Shown here piece by piece: positions 50,264 through 60,377 of a DNA stretch of 64,000 nucleotides. Position 1 is the first letter of the stretch. Each line of letters begins with the position of its first letter. The notes beneath the pieces are model-generated. The model was not told the origin of the DNA, searched no databases, and saw only the letters and a list, made by a program, of their open reading frames with translations. Source of the stretch: Ceraceosorus guamensis (lineage: Eukaryota > Basidiomycota > Exobasidiomycetes > Ceraceosorales > Ceraceosoraceae). The DNA is taken from assembly GCF_003144195.1 (NCBI RefSeq), contig NW_020289999.1:193544-257543 (forward strand), written 5' to 3'. The translations under genes were made by a program, and so were the position numbers.

Positions 50264-51610
50264 TCATGCGCCCATGTGGTAAGATTGCAAAGCTTCCACA
50301 CCTTCTCGCACAGTCCTGACTTTCTCCTTAAGCTCGAGCAGAGCGGCGGGTAGGAGATCTTCGGGGGGGTAAATGCCAGTAGACTCGATATCAACTGCAT
50401 AGAGCAATGAAGCAAGAGTGGCACTGATCAGCTTCCAATCCCAATCCCACGACTATCAAATGTAAATCCAAGCTTTGGGTGAAACTGGCCCTGGGACAGC
50501 TCGTAGGCGAAGCGCTAGCGACTCACAGAGGAAGTGATCTCTGACTCTACCCAGCTTGACCTTGTCCGAGAATTCGGCGTGTCGAAGCACTTCTCTGCTT
50601 ACAGTGTCCCTCCTCGGATCTTTAACATACACCTCCTCCTCTGCCGTGCTCTTGCTTTTCCGTACACCGATCACGCCCTGCGGGAAGCACTCCACGAATT
50701 TCTTTGCATGTTGCAAGGGGATAGGCTGCACAATATCGATGTGAGGCAGCAGTCGATACGAAGCCGTGGCTACAGGCGACCACTTTGCGTGGACTTTTCC
50801 TCGCCCCTTTTTGCAGTGCAGTTCGCAATTCACCTCTTGACCGGGCCGCATCTTGAGCAAGATGATGTCTTGATGCACAGGCCGGGGAGGTTCGGAAGCC
50901 CAGTCCGTCTGTTGATCGCCTTTGGGCTCCCACACCATTTGTGAGGTTGTGACTAAGCGGAATCGCGGCGAGACGATGAGTGCAGTGTCGAGAACAGTGG
51001 TGCTCGCATTGTCTGACCAGTGCGCTTTGTCACTCACTGATGCTGTTCTTGATGGCTACATGCTCCGGTCCAGTCTTTTGCAAGCGCTCGCACTTTGCCT
51101 TTATCTTGAACACCATCGTGTTCGCATCGTTGGCCTCGCCATTGTTCTCATCTACGGGCGATTCGAAAAGAAGAGCAAAAGGGAGATTCACATCGAGCAA
51201 AGCCGAGCATGACAAAATACGCTCGCGGCGGCCCACTCACCAACGAACTCCATTCGCCTGGGATCAATCTTGAGCGGGATGAGCCCAAAACGGTGGGCCA
51301 GCACCTCGTCTTGAATGATGCTGGTATTGTTCCAGACAAACACGTCTTCAATAGCCACGGTCGGTACTTCGGCCATCAGCGTTCTTCTGATCGCATTTGC
51401 AATGCTAGCATCCACGCCGATCAGATCGAACTCTAGACGCTCGGAGGAAAGTCGAGTGATCTCGGTTTTCAGATCCCGTCGGAATGCCGTCGAGTCCCAT
51501 CCCGAGGGGAATGCTTTGCCGGGCGTATGGTGAGGGAAGTCGGGAGCCGAGACGGAGCCCACTCGTTCGGGCAACACCTCCACTAATCTGGATGGATCGA
51601 CTGAGGGCAT
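50264..51610 (-). CDS. RPC40: RNA polymerases I and III subunit AC40
   Basis: Exons 51610-51241, 51151-51038, 50952-50527 and 50394-50264 give 346 residues (yeast 335). AC40 is the Rpb3/alpha-like subunit shared by RNA polymerases I and III and pairs with AC19. Seen directly: LSSERLEFDLIGVDASIANA, then IRRTLMAEVPTVAIEDVFVW, NNTSIIQDEVLAHRFGLIPL (the alpha-family core), VFKIKAKCERL, the insert domain with MVWEPKGD and KMRPGQEVNCELHCKKGRGK, HAKWSPVATASYRLLP, PRRDTVSREVLRHAEF and, after the last intron, VRDHFLFDIESTGIYPPEDL. The last exon was found by looking for the family's VES/IESTG motif and is preceded by a clean CAG. The start at 51610 is the first Met that fits the family; an upstream frame continues but does not resemble it. 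Confidence 0.95.
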
Positions 51611-52060
51611 GTTGAGCTGGCACAAATCCTTCGAGCGCAAGAAAATGGCAGCTCTGCGAAATCGTGTTGGAGGGAGAGCTGAAGGTCGCTCGCGGGGCTC
51701 CAACAAGCCGGAATGATCAGGAGAGAGTAACGGGTGGGTGACGAGTGCGAATTTGAGTTGAAGGCGACGTTTGGTGATCGATGCATGCACAGCGCGAGGG
51801 ACTCTCACTCTTGACTCAAACTACCATTTGCGGCAAAAAATTCAAGTGCGTTTTAGAAGTGGTTCTGTGCGGGTCACGTGTCGCGCTGCGTGGTGGTGAG
51901 CCCAGCTCGATCCACGATTTACACCGCTATCCGCTCTTGCGCACGCCCACCATCCATGATCACGACTATCGCATCGCTGTGCGGCTTGATTTCATCACCT
52001 CTCCCGCCCGTGCACACCCCGAAGTCCTTGAGCTGATCAAGTCTTTCCGTTGCAGCCATC
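51611..52060. promoter_or_regulatory. Divergent promoter interval, RPC40 / U1A-U2B''
   Basis: Start codons face away from each other across 450 bases. GGTCACGTGTCGCG at about 51,872 contains CACGTG, an E-box-like word; function is inferred only from the motif. Confidence 0.6.
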
Positions 52061-53214
52061 ATGTCTGCAGAAGTCGAGATGGCCACCGGAGCTGACGTGG
52101 ACGTGCCCCAAGCGGTAGGGGTGGAGAAGACGGATGAAGCAGCTTCCAACCCTCTCGCCGCCAACCGAACCATCTTCATCTCAAACCTCAATCAAAAGAT
52201 TAAGTTGGATGGTGAGCACCAATTCGGACCTATTGCAGCATTTACGCACCTCATGCTGACCTGTATGCTGAGCACCTTGCACTTCTTCGCAGTACTGAAA
52301 GAGTCACTCAAAGGTCTTTTCTCTTCCTACGGGGACGTGCTCTCCGTCACAGCGCACAAAAACGTGCGCATGAAAGGACAGGCCTTTGTAGCGTTTGCAG
52401 ATTCGCAAGCCGCCGAGAAAGCTGTCGGAGAAGTCAAAGGTTTCCCATTGTATGGTATGCCCATGGTAAGTGTGTTTAGAGGGACTTTGCTAAGTACGCA
52501 GCCCTACTCGTCCTGACCCGCGCACCTCCTCGCGCAACTCTAGCAACTTGAATTTGCGAAGACGCGATCGGACGAAGTCGTGAAGCAAGATGTGGGTGGT
52601 GAAGGGACAGAAGCCTTCGAGGAGCACAAGAGGCAAAGGTTGGAGCACAAGAAGAGGCAGAGAAGGGGAAACGCCATGCGTCGCAAAGAATTGGCCAAAA
52701 AGATAGCTGCAAAGAGAGGTGAGTCGCGCAACATAAACTCTACCACATGCCTGATTTCTTGGCTGCGCTTCGTTGGTCTCCGACAATCTGCTGAACGTGT
52801 GATGGATCAACCTTTCTGGTGATCACAGGCGAGGCAGTGGATACCAATGCAGCTCAACCTGCCAAGCGCCAAGAGGTGCAAATGCCAGACGAGTACCTTC
52901 CCCCAAACAAGATCTTGTTCCTGCAGAACGTCCCTTCCAGCGTTTCCAGAGACAACCTCGAGGTCCTCTTCCAACCGTGCGTGTGCTGGCAAAGGTCTCA
53001 AATATTCTCTGCTTCTCCTTGCGCTGACACTTTCCCCTTACCTTCCTCTTTCAATCGCAGCTTTGCTGGATTCACAGACGTCAGACTTATTCCTGGCAGA
53101 CCTGTCGCTTTCGCAGAGTTCATCGATCCCAATGCAGCTTCCATCGCCAGGGACGCTCTCAATGGGCACACGTTCGAGAATGGAGACAAGCTCAAAGTCA
53201 CCTTTGCAAGGTAG
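52061..53214 (+). CDS. U1A/U2B''-type snRNP protein with two RRMs
   Basis: Exons 52061-52211, 52293-52465, 52544-52718, 52829-52976 and 53061-53214 give 266 residues. Proteins of this family bind stem-loops of U1 or U2 snRNA. Seen directly: RRM1 from about residue 38 with NRTIFISNLNQKIKLD (RNP2), VLKESLKGLFSSYGDVL and MKGQAFVAFADSQAAEKA (RNP1), ending LEFAKTRSD; a basic linker (EEHKRQRLEHKKRQRRG); and RRM2 near the C-terminus with NKILFLQNVPSSVS, PFAGFTDVRLIPGR, VAFAEFIDPNAASIARDALN and LKVTFAR. The layout (two RRMs and a basic linker) is that of animal U1A/U2B''. Whether it serves U1, U2 or both cannot be told here; many fungi have a single gene. It converges on the LSB5-like gene, with 230 bases between ends. 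Confidence 0.95.
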
Positions 53215-53444
53215 ACGCGGTCTAAATCTCGCGCCTCACATCCTGTTCAGAAAAGCTCAACATGGTATTTCTTGCAGTGAGCAACTTCGTAATGTAACAA
53301 TAGCGCTATCTCGGTTCGGTCTGAAACCAATTCGCAAATGCTTCCAAATGCGCGCAACTTCTGCACTGTAAAGGGTTCAAGGTAAGAGAGTTGTCATCAC
53401 AAAAGGCAAGGCGCATGGCGGGGCGGAGATGACAGCGCGTCTGA

Positions 53445-55584
53445 TTAGACTGCAGCAAAGTCGTGCCTCTGAGCTGGTCTTTGATTCGCCATGAGCCTCT
53501 CAAAGTCTTCTTGCGCTTCTCGATCGTCGCCAAAAGGGTCTCCATCATCTTCAAGCACCGGCTCCCCGATTTGCGGCCGATGAGCTAAAGGCTCGAACCC
53601 AGCATCGCGGTCGTACGCCCCCATGTCGCCCCATCTTTCTGCACCGGTCGCACCGGTCGCACCGGCCCGAGCACCGCTTGACCCTGCCTCGCCGTCGGAG
53701 TCTGACTCGTAGTCAGAATAATCGGACAGCGTGCCGGTGTGGCCACGCGTGTGATTAGTCGCTTGCCCAGCACTGTGCCTGGAGGTGCCAAGATTATGGT
53801 GGTAAGCACCACCATTAGAGGCGATGTTGCGATAGCACTGCTCGTGTCACAAGCGACTCACGAGTCTGCAGCATCAAAATCGAGGTCGATGAGATCGCGC
53901 ACAGGACCCGAGTGACCTCCCTCGACGCCGCTTCGGATGCTTGACCTGTAGCTGTTGTGTCTCTCAATGCTGCGAGATCGTCTCATTTGGTATAAGCCTA
54001 AATTTGACTTGTGTTCACGTCGGCCCTGGCGAGCGACTCACCGCATGCGCTGCCTATCTTGCAATTGATCAAGCTGACCCTCTGGCAGATCGAGATGCGC
54101 ATCGGCAATTCGCTTTCGAACGATTTCAATCTCGGCGTCCTCCGCAGCTATGCGCTCCTGCTCCCTTTGCGCCGCAGTCTTGCTGCTGATAGCAGCAAGT
54201 GGCTCGTCATCGCTGTCGACATCTGCAGGTTTGAGGAGCTGTGTTTGGGTCCAAACAGTCAGCCTGGCAGCCCGAGAGACTCAAAATGGAAGCTCATTTC
54301 ACCTTGTCGTAGAGCTGCAAGGACAGGATGATCTGATCGTTGGCCGAGATGAGACCTCCAAGGAATTCTTCGTCTCGAACAAGTTGCACTGCCCGCGCAG
54401 AACATGAGCAACGGACACGTCAGACCCAGCTCTCTCGCTGAAGAGGTGGCGATGCAGCTCACCATATCTGACAATCTTCTTGCGCTCTGCCTTGACCGCA
54501 GCTAGATAATGCTTGACACGCTCATTGTCGGACACGTTCTCTTTCTCGCGATTGACGTGCTGCAGAGCATTGACGAGAGAAGTCGCAGCTTGCTGACTTG
54601 TCGCCAGCGATGACAAGATTTGAGGCTTCTCCTGGCTCGACAAAGAGGCATGAGCGAATCTAAGTCAGCCTTCCCATATTGGACGCTCATCCCTGAAGTG
54701 GCCTGGATGGTATTGGACTTACCTTTTCGAAGTTGAAAACCACTCGAGGCTGATTCCCGCGCTGTTTGGCTTTGCGCTTGTCTTCCTCCTTCTGCAAGCG
54801 CTCGGCCGCTTTCTGATCGCTCCTGATCTGTCTCTGCCTGTCCTCCTCTTCTTTCCTCTTCCTGAAAGCCTCAGCCGCCTCACTCTTGAGCTGAGCGTCG
54901 CTCTTGCGCCCGCCTCCGCAAGCAGCATACAATCCGGCAACGTGCCTCATGGTGGGTTCCGATTTGTACTGGATCTGCCACTGCAGCAAGAGCCTCATGA
55001 GCTTCTTGCGCACCGATGCGTCGACGAGCGGGTCTTGCGACATGAGCTTGATGCGCTCTACAAGCTGCGGATCCGCGAAAGAGGCTGTGAATAGGGAGCA
55101 GTGTTAGGCAAGGAATATCAGGCTCCATCGCCGTTAGCTTCAAATGCTCACTCTGATATCTTGGACCGCCATTCTCGACCGTCGCTCGCAGCATCTGAAG
55201 TGGGATGCGGAGAATAGACGGCAAACCACATCAGAACGTACTCGCAGCTACATAGAACATAAAGTCCGAGCCCGACTCACAGTGAGTGCTCGCTTCTGCC
55301 CGTGAACGCTTCCATACTTGAGCTTCTTTCTAAGTGCGCGAGAAGCCTCTGCAGGTCCAGTAGACTGGATGTTGATCGCATCCACCAGCTCGATGATGCT
55401 TGATACAGCCGCAAGACCCGCACGGCAAAGTCAGATGCCACCGTCGCTCTCCGAGCATATCGCATGATCTAACTCACCCCTCATAATCATCCTCCTTGTA
55501 CGCTTCAGAGCTCAGTCTGTCGATCCACACCGAGACCGAGCTGAAGGGCTTGCTCGTGCCCAAAGCTGCTTCCAGTCGATTCAT
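53445..55584 (-). CDS. LSB5: VHS/GAT-domain endocytosis protein (LSB5-like)
   Basis: Exons 55584-55478, 55398-55281, 55194-55152, 55084-54723, 54631-54463, 54388-54303, 54238-54042, 53969-53862 and 53778-53445 give 507 residues. Yeast Lsb5 links Las17/actin and endocytic sorting. Seen directly: a VHS-type domain at about residues 13-160 (VWIDRLSSEAYKEDDYEG, ELVDAINIQSTGPAEASRAL, KLKYGSVHGQKRALTMLRAT, DASVRKKLMRLLLQWQ); a Lys/Glu/Arg-rich helix (AFRKRKEEEDRQRQIRSD); a GAT-like region (EKPQILSSLATSQQAATSLV ... SANDQIILSLQLYDK); a clathrin-box-like DLIDLDF; and an acidic tail with GDPFGDDREA, a DPF motif like those that bind adaptor ears. Nine exons all keep frame. The Lsb5 name is from overall layout; a GGA or TOM1-type name is possible. 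Confidence 0.85.
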
Positions 55585-56294
55585 CTCGGTCAGCTCCGAC
55601 GCTGTGCCTGCTGTCCGGTTTCTTCAAAGTTTTGCAAAGACAGTAGCGATGTTGTCAATGGGAAGCGATGGGAAGAGCGAGGAGCGGCTGTTGGATGTGG
55701 AGACTGATAACACGATGCAAGTGGCTCAGACTCATCATTCCCCGCACGCAATCGCGCCGCTATACGCGCGCCAGCTTCCACGGCGTCGCTTCGCTTCTCT
55801 TGAGCGCTCCGCCGGCGATGCATGCGATGCTCATGCACAAACCTCAAGCCACACAACAATAAGAGCAGCATGCACTTCTCAAACCGTGCGCGCATCGTGA
55901 ATGCAGCGCGTCACCGCGCGCGCCCTCCTCCGACTGGCTAACCTTCTCATACGCAGACGGACCCTGATGCCGGTATTCGTGGATGGATGAACAGTCACGC
56001 AAGTCATAGATGGCAAGACAGGTTTGGCACAGTTGAGATCGGCTGCACAGGAGTTGCCTACATTCGTGAATCGCTGAACTGCATCAGGTACGTGCACAAC
56101 GGCGTGTGCAGCTCTCACGGCGGTAGTGAGCATCAGGAGCGCTTTGGGCGTGCTATGGGGATAATATGAGATTGACAAGTAGTGCACGATGATGTTGATG
56201 ATGAGGGCAAGAAGCCTGTGCTAATAGCGAGTGATATGATTAGAAAGTGTTGAAGCGAACGAAAGCAAGACTTGAAGTCGAGGAACGGAGCGCA
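55585..56294. other. Intergenic: LSB5-like promoter and Atos-like 3' flank
   Basis: No gene seen. A 102-codon minus-strand frame (55879-56187) has no domain or bias to support it. Confidence 0.6.
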
Positions 56295-59210
56295 CTATCT
56301 GCCTTGTCGGGGCATCGCGGGCGTCGCTTCGTTACACTTGCTCGCTTCCCAGCAGTGGTCCGTGCCTTCTTCCGGACCTGCTTCGGGGCCGAGACTGCTC
56401 GAAGGTCCCAAAGCCAGCAGCGACCCAGCTCTGGACCTCTTGGCCATGTACGGAGCAAGGGCTCCCGCGTACACTGGACGGCTGAACACAGCAACAGCTT
56501 CCGTCTGGACGACTTCTTGATCAGGAGGCGGATCGACGCTTCCGCTCCTGCTTCTGGAGAGCCGCTCGGCTTGTGCGCCAAGGAAGACCGAGCTTATGGG
56601 ACTAGACCGGCCGCTTTCTAGCCCGACGGACCTCGTGGACGAGATTCGACGGCCAAGAACGGGTCGGCCCGGTGCAGACGCAGCATCGCGATCTGGACCT
56701 GCGGGAGTGTAGGCATCGCTGGCGTCTACCTTGGCAGCAGCGATCTCGTCGTTTGGGCAAGTTTCGGCGGAAAACATGCTGAGGTCTTCGAGTGACGCGG
56801 TCAGACTAGACATGCCATCAAAGCCTCGATCTAGCCCATGGGTCGCAGTAGCCGCCAGGCTGAAGCCTGGAACCGGAGATCCTGTGCGCTGTGCGATCAG
56901 AGGGGATCTAGACGCTCCCTTGCCACGTGCCTTTGTAGGAGAAGCTAACCCTATCGCGGTGGGTGACAGTGGCCGAAGCGCGGGAGGTGACGAAGGGCCG
57001 GATGATGTGGCTCTGGGTGTGGTCTTGGAAGAGGACGGCGACGTCGGTCTCTGCAAAGGCTGGTAAGCTGGCGTCCGCCGCAGATTCTCGGCCCAAGCAT
57101 TAAGCAGTGCACGATCATCGGGCACCTCCTCGGGCGGCGGAGACATGGCCCGGTGGGTCAAGGCCCATTGCGTCGATTCTGCGTGAGCTTGACCGAGCTT
57201 GTCGCTGCTCTCCGAGAAAGGGCCTTGAGCAACGTGGCGGTGGTGAGGCGGATTAGAGGGCGGCGACATGACCTTTGGTGCTAGCGATGCCCGAGACGCG
57301 CCTGACTGCGCGGTGATCGAGGCACCCTCATCGTGCTCAGGCTGCGTGTGGCGCCCGGCGTCCAATGTCGGAGGATACATCGTGCTGCCACCCCGCCGGC
57401 GTGAGCGGTGTCGAGCGCCATCGTCCATCTCTGCAGCCTGGAAGCAGACGGGACCGGCCTGCGTAGAATCGATCGAGCGGCCTGAGCCGCTACTGTGCGT
57501 GTCATAGGTCGTGGAGAGCGACTGCCGCCTAGGGATGTCGAGCGGCTCGTGAGACGGTTGACGACGCATGCTCGCAGCAGCCTCCCCTGCCAACACAGCT
57601 TCCGCTTCGAGAACAGCTGGATGCGAGCCTTCGATGCGCTCACGGGACAGGTCGCGTTCGCGCTGCAAGGTCTCTCGAGCACGTCTCTTTGCTTGGATCC
57701 ACTCCTGACCCGGACCGGTATATGTCGCCCACATCGCAGTGGCCGCACTGCCGCCAGGTGTCTCGGTTACGGTGGTGAGCTTTTCCGAATTGTCCGGTTG
57801 ACTTGCAGCAAAGACGACCCGAATCGTTTTGTGCAAGTAGATCTTCCGCGAAGCAGTCTGCAAAGGTTCAGCTGCGGCTGGATGACGCCCTGCAGGCAGG
57901 TTGCCCACTGCGCCAGTGGAATGCCTGGATGTCCGCTGTGAATGTTGTGGGTGACTGTCTAAATCGGAGCGGCGAGCTCGAGGTTGTGGCGTAGGGGGGC
58001 AACAGAATTGCAAGTGGATTGCATAGCGGAGCGTGTCACGGTGCGAATTACGCAGGTCTGCGGGCGACCTGGGCGGAATCTTTGGCGAAGCAGTAGTTGT
58101 CTTTGCGTTAGCATCTGTGGCACCCGCTGTGGCGACGTGGCTCTTTTGTCTGACGAAAGTCTTGGTCCCTGGCGGCATTTCTGTCAAGTCGTAAGGCACC
58201 AAGAACAATTTGACGGCAGTCAGGTTTGGATTCTTGATGACGAGCTGAATCTGCCCTTTCGGTGGGACTCGATACCCAGGAAACAGAGCCGGCTTAGCAC
58301 CCGTGCCGCCGAAAACGTCTCTCTCGACATGGGTACGCTTGAGCTGAGCTGTCCCCTCCCTATATGGGTGAGACGAGCGTTCTGGCAGGCCAGAGCTTTG
58401 GGTTGCTCTCGAGCTCCCCGGGCCATCCTCAGCAGACTCTGCGCGTGGCGCGCGATAGAGGCTGTCCATATAGTGACGCTCCAGGTCGACGGTGCCAACG
58501 TATGGTGTACCAGGGGCAACTGTGCCTTCCCTTGCTGAAGTGCCATCCAGCGCATAAAAGTGTGCATCGAAACGGAGCTGTAGGTGGGGTGGACACCTGG
58601 GCGCCGAGCCTAGCTTGCCCAGGCCAAGCACCCCGAGCTCAGCATCGAACGGCAGAGGTCGGGAGGGGTTGGTGGACATGCGGCCGCTCAGCAGAGACTC
58701 TTCATAGCTGCCCACCAAGCTGCTGCTAAGCGTTGCGGTAGGACTTGGACCGCCTGGGGCAGAAACGCGGCGGCGTGGAGAGCCAAGCCCTGCTCTTGGG
58801 GAGACTGGACTACCTGGCGAGCCAGGAGTTGCCCTGCTCCATGGCGGTGAACTCGAAGATGGTGGCAATCCCAACATTGCACTCGTGGAGCTTGATTTGA
58901 GTGCTCTTCGTCGAGCCATGTCCAGCTCCTGTCCGCCCAACTGCGACCCTTTCGCAGCCTGCAGTTGCTGACCTTCAGGCTGGGAGACTACTCTCCGGTA
59001 CGACCTCCTATATGAAGTCGAAGCTTCCGACGCATCGTCGAGATAGCATTGGGGTGGTGTGCTAGCTCTCAATGTTGCGTGGCCATTGGTGAGCCCAGTA
59101 TCGCCCCGAAGGGCCGAGCGGCTCAAGGGGCTGCTTGGAAAAGCAGCTTCAGAACGAGATAATTGGTCATCAGCACTAGCCCGCAGGTCTTCGCACAGAG
59201 TACTGAACAT
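56295..59210 (-). CDS. Atos-like (FAM214/DUF4210-type) conserved protein
   Basis: A single exon codes for 971 residues from ATG at 59210. Proteins of the Atos/FAM214 group are conserved from fungi to animals; some are linked to transcription or chromosome segregation, but the molecular role is poorly known. Seen directly: a Ser/Pro-rich N-terminal third; then a conserved pair of blocks, PALFPGYRVPPKGQIQLV with IKNPNLTAVKLFLVPYDL and MPPGTKTFVRQKS (about residues 320-375), followed by DTLRYAIHLQFCCPP and KIYLHKTIRVVFA (about 430-510), which together make the Atos domain; and a long low-complexity C-terminus with Ser-Pro sites. The identification rests on memory of these blocks. The frame also reads two codons further up through a GTG; the ATG is preferred. 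No introns are needed. Confidence 0.75.
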   Translation of the reverse strand: MFSTLCEDLRASADDQLSRSEAAFPSSPLSRSALRGDTGLTNGHATLRASTPPQCYLDDASEASTSYRRSYRRVVSQPEGQQLQAAKGSQLGGQELDMARRRALKSSSTSAMLGLPPSSSSPPWSRATPGSPGSPVSPRAGLGSPRRRVSAPGGPSPTATLSSSLVGSYEESLLSGRMSTNPSRPLPFDAELGVLGLGKLGSAPRCPPHLQLRFDAHFYALDGTSAREGTVAPGTPYVGTVDLERHYMDSLYRAPRAESAEDGPGSSRATQSSGLPERSSHPYREGTAQLKRTHVERDVFGGTGAKPALFPGYRVPPKGQIQLVIKNPNLTAVKLFLVPYDLTEMPPGTKTFVRQKSHVATAGATDANAKTTTASPKIPPRSPADLRNSHRDTLRYAIHLQFCCPPTPQPRARRSDLDSHPQHSQRTSRHSTGAVGNLPAGRHPAAAEPLQTASRKIYLHKTIRVVFAASQPDNSEKLTTVTETPGGSAATAMWATYTGPGQEWIQAKRRARETLQRERDLSRERIEGSHPAVLEAEAVLAGEAAASMRRQPSHEPLDIPRRQSLSTTYDTHSSGSGRSIDSTQAGPVCFQAAEMDDGARHRSRRRGGSTMYPPTLDAGRHTQPEHDEGASITAQSGASRASLAPKVMSPPSNPPHHRHVAQGPFSESSDKLGQAHAESTQWALTHRAMSPPPEEVPDDRALLNAWAENLRRTPAYQPLQRPTSPSSSKTTPRATSSGPSSPPALRPLSPTAIGLASPTKARGKGASRSPLIAQRTGSPVPGFSLAATATHGLDRGFDGMSSLTASLEDLSMFSAETCPNDEIAAAKVDASDAYTPAGPDRDAASAPGRPVLGRRISSTRSVGLESGRSSPISSVFLGAQAERLSRSRSGSVDPPPDQEVVQTEAVAVFSRPVYAGALAPYMAKRSRAGSLLALGPSSSLGPEAGPEEGTDHCWEASKCNEATPAMPRQGR

Positions 59211-60377
59211 GAGCACTCACAATTCCAAGTCATAATGTAGAATCCGCTGGCAACACTCAGCTACCTTTTGCCGTTATGCCAGAGCTCGCATTCATGGTGG
59301 AAGCAAGAGTTCAGGGAAGCGAGAGCGCTCTCGGCACCCGTCACTGTAGGGGAATCAAGGAGAGCTGAGCTGAGGTGTTCTTCTCTGCGCTATGCTGGTA
59401 GATCGCAGCACTGCTGGTCGGGCCCGTATGACTGGCAAGGTTGGGATGTCGAGGCCGAAGAGGTGATGCTTGAGGAGAAGCAGCAGGTGTACGCTGGTCC
59501 AGTAGGGGCTCTACAAACCAGATGTGAATGCGCATGCATTCGTTATTCACGCTGCCCAAATCATTTCAGGCAGACAGGCACGCACGCACGCGAGCACCAA
59601 AAATTGCGCACGCATCAACTCGCCTTTTCGGCGCATTTAGGGTCCGGTCCGCACAACACCTTGCTCCAGCTATATAGCCCGCCGCGCGTCAGCACGTCGG
59701 GCTGGCAACCGGTACACATATATGTCACAGTCCCGGCACCAAATCCCACCGCATGGGTTCTCTGAGCCCGCGATTGCTGAACCATTGATCAAAGCTCCAG
59801 TCATGGTCCGGATCGGCTCAGATCGATAGCCCGCTTTGCACAGGGCTCGAATGAGCGTTACGCTACACCGCACCGCACCGCACCGCGATGGTCGTCTTGG
59901 GGTGCTGCTTCGAGCGACCATGGGTTCGGGGCTCACACGGCAATCTGCATGCAGCACTGCAGGCTCGAGCGGGTCACATTTGTGCCTGCATGGCGGCGGC
60001 AGCAGCAGCTGCTGCCACCTACACCTTGCAACGGAATGACTCGACGGCGCAGGGCCATCCGGTCGAATCGTGAGTAGTCACAATTAAGTCACGAGTACCG
60101 AGTACCGTTAGGCACGACTGCATGGTAGCAAATCATGCGCTCGTGGGCCAAGTGATCCAGACATCACAGCGATTACCTTAGCCACAAAGGATGCACCACC
60201 ACCGCGATCGCACCACAACGGTGACACAAAGATCGATCACGAAAGAATGTTCATTTCAGGTCAAGTGATTGCGAGTGGGTTGCCATCTTGTCGCACCTGC
60301 GTCGTCAGCGGCACTGTGGCTTTCGCAAGCAGGTGAGACGCACGAACGTGCTGTGGCGCTCAGACTTACCTACCTGC
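59211..60377. other. Gene-free stretch upstream of the Atos-like gene
   Basis: It holds a CACCG array (59866-59885), a GGCGGCGGCAGCAGCAGC patch near 59,995 and GTCACGAGTACCGAGTACCG near 60,090. A 165-codon plus-strand frame (59268-59765) has no recognisable features. Confidence 0.6.
59866..59885. repeat. (CACCG)4 minisatellite-like run
   Basis: Four tandem CACCG units in intergenic DNA. Confidence 0.9.

Noticed and set aside
59268-59765. 165-codon plus-strand frame upstream of the Atos-like gene
   Set aside because: No domain, mixed composition, and it lies in the expected promoter of a divergent gene.
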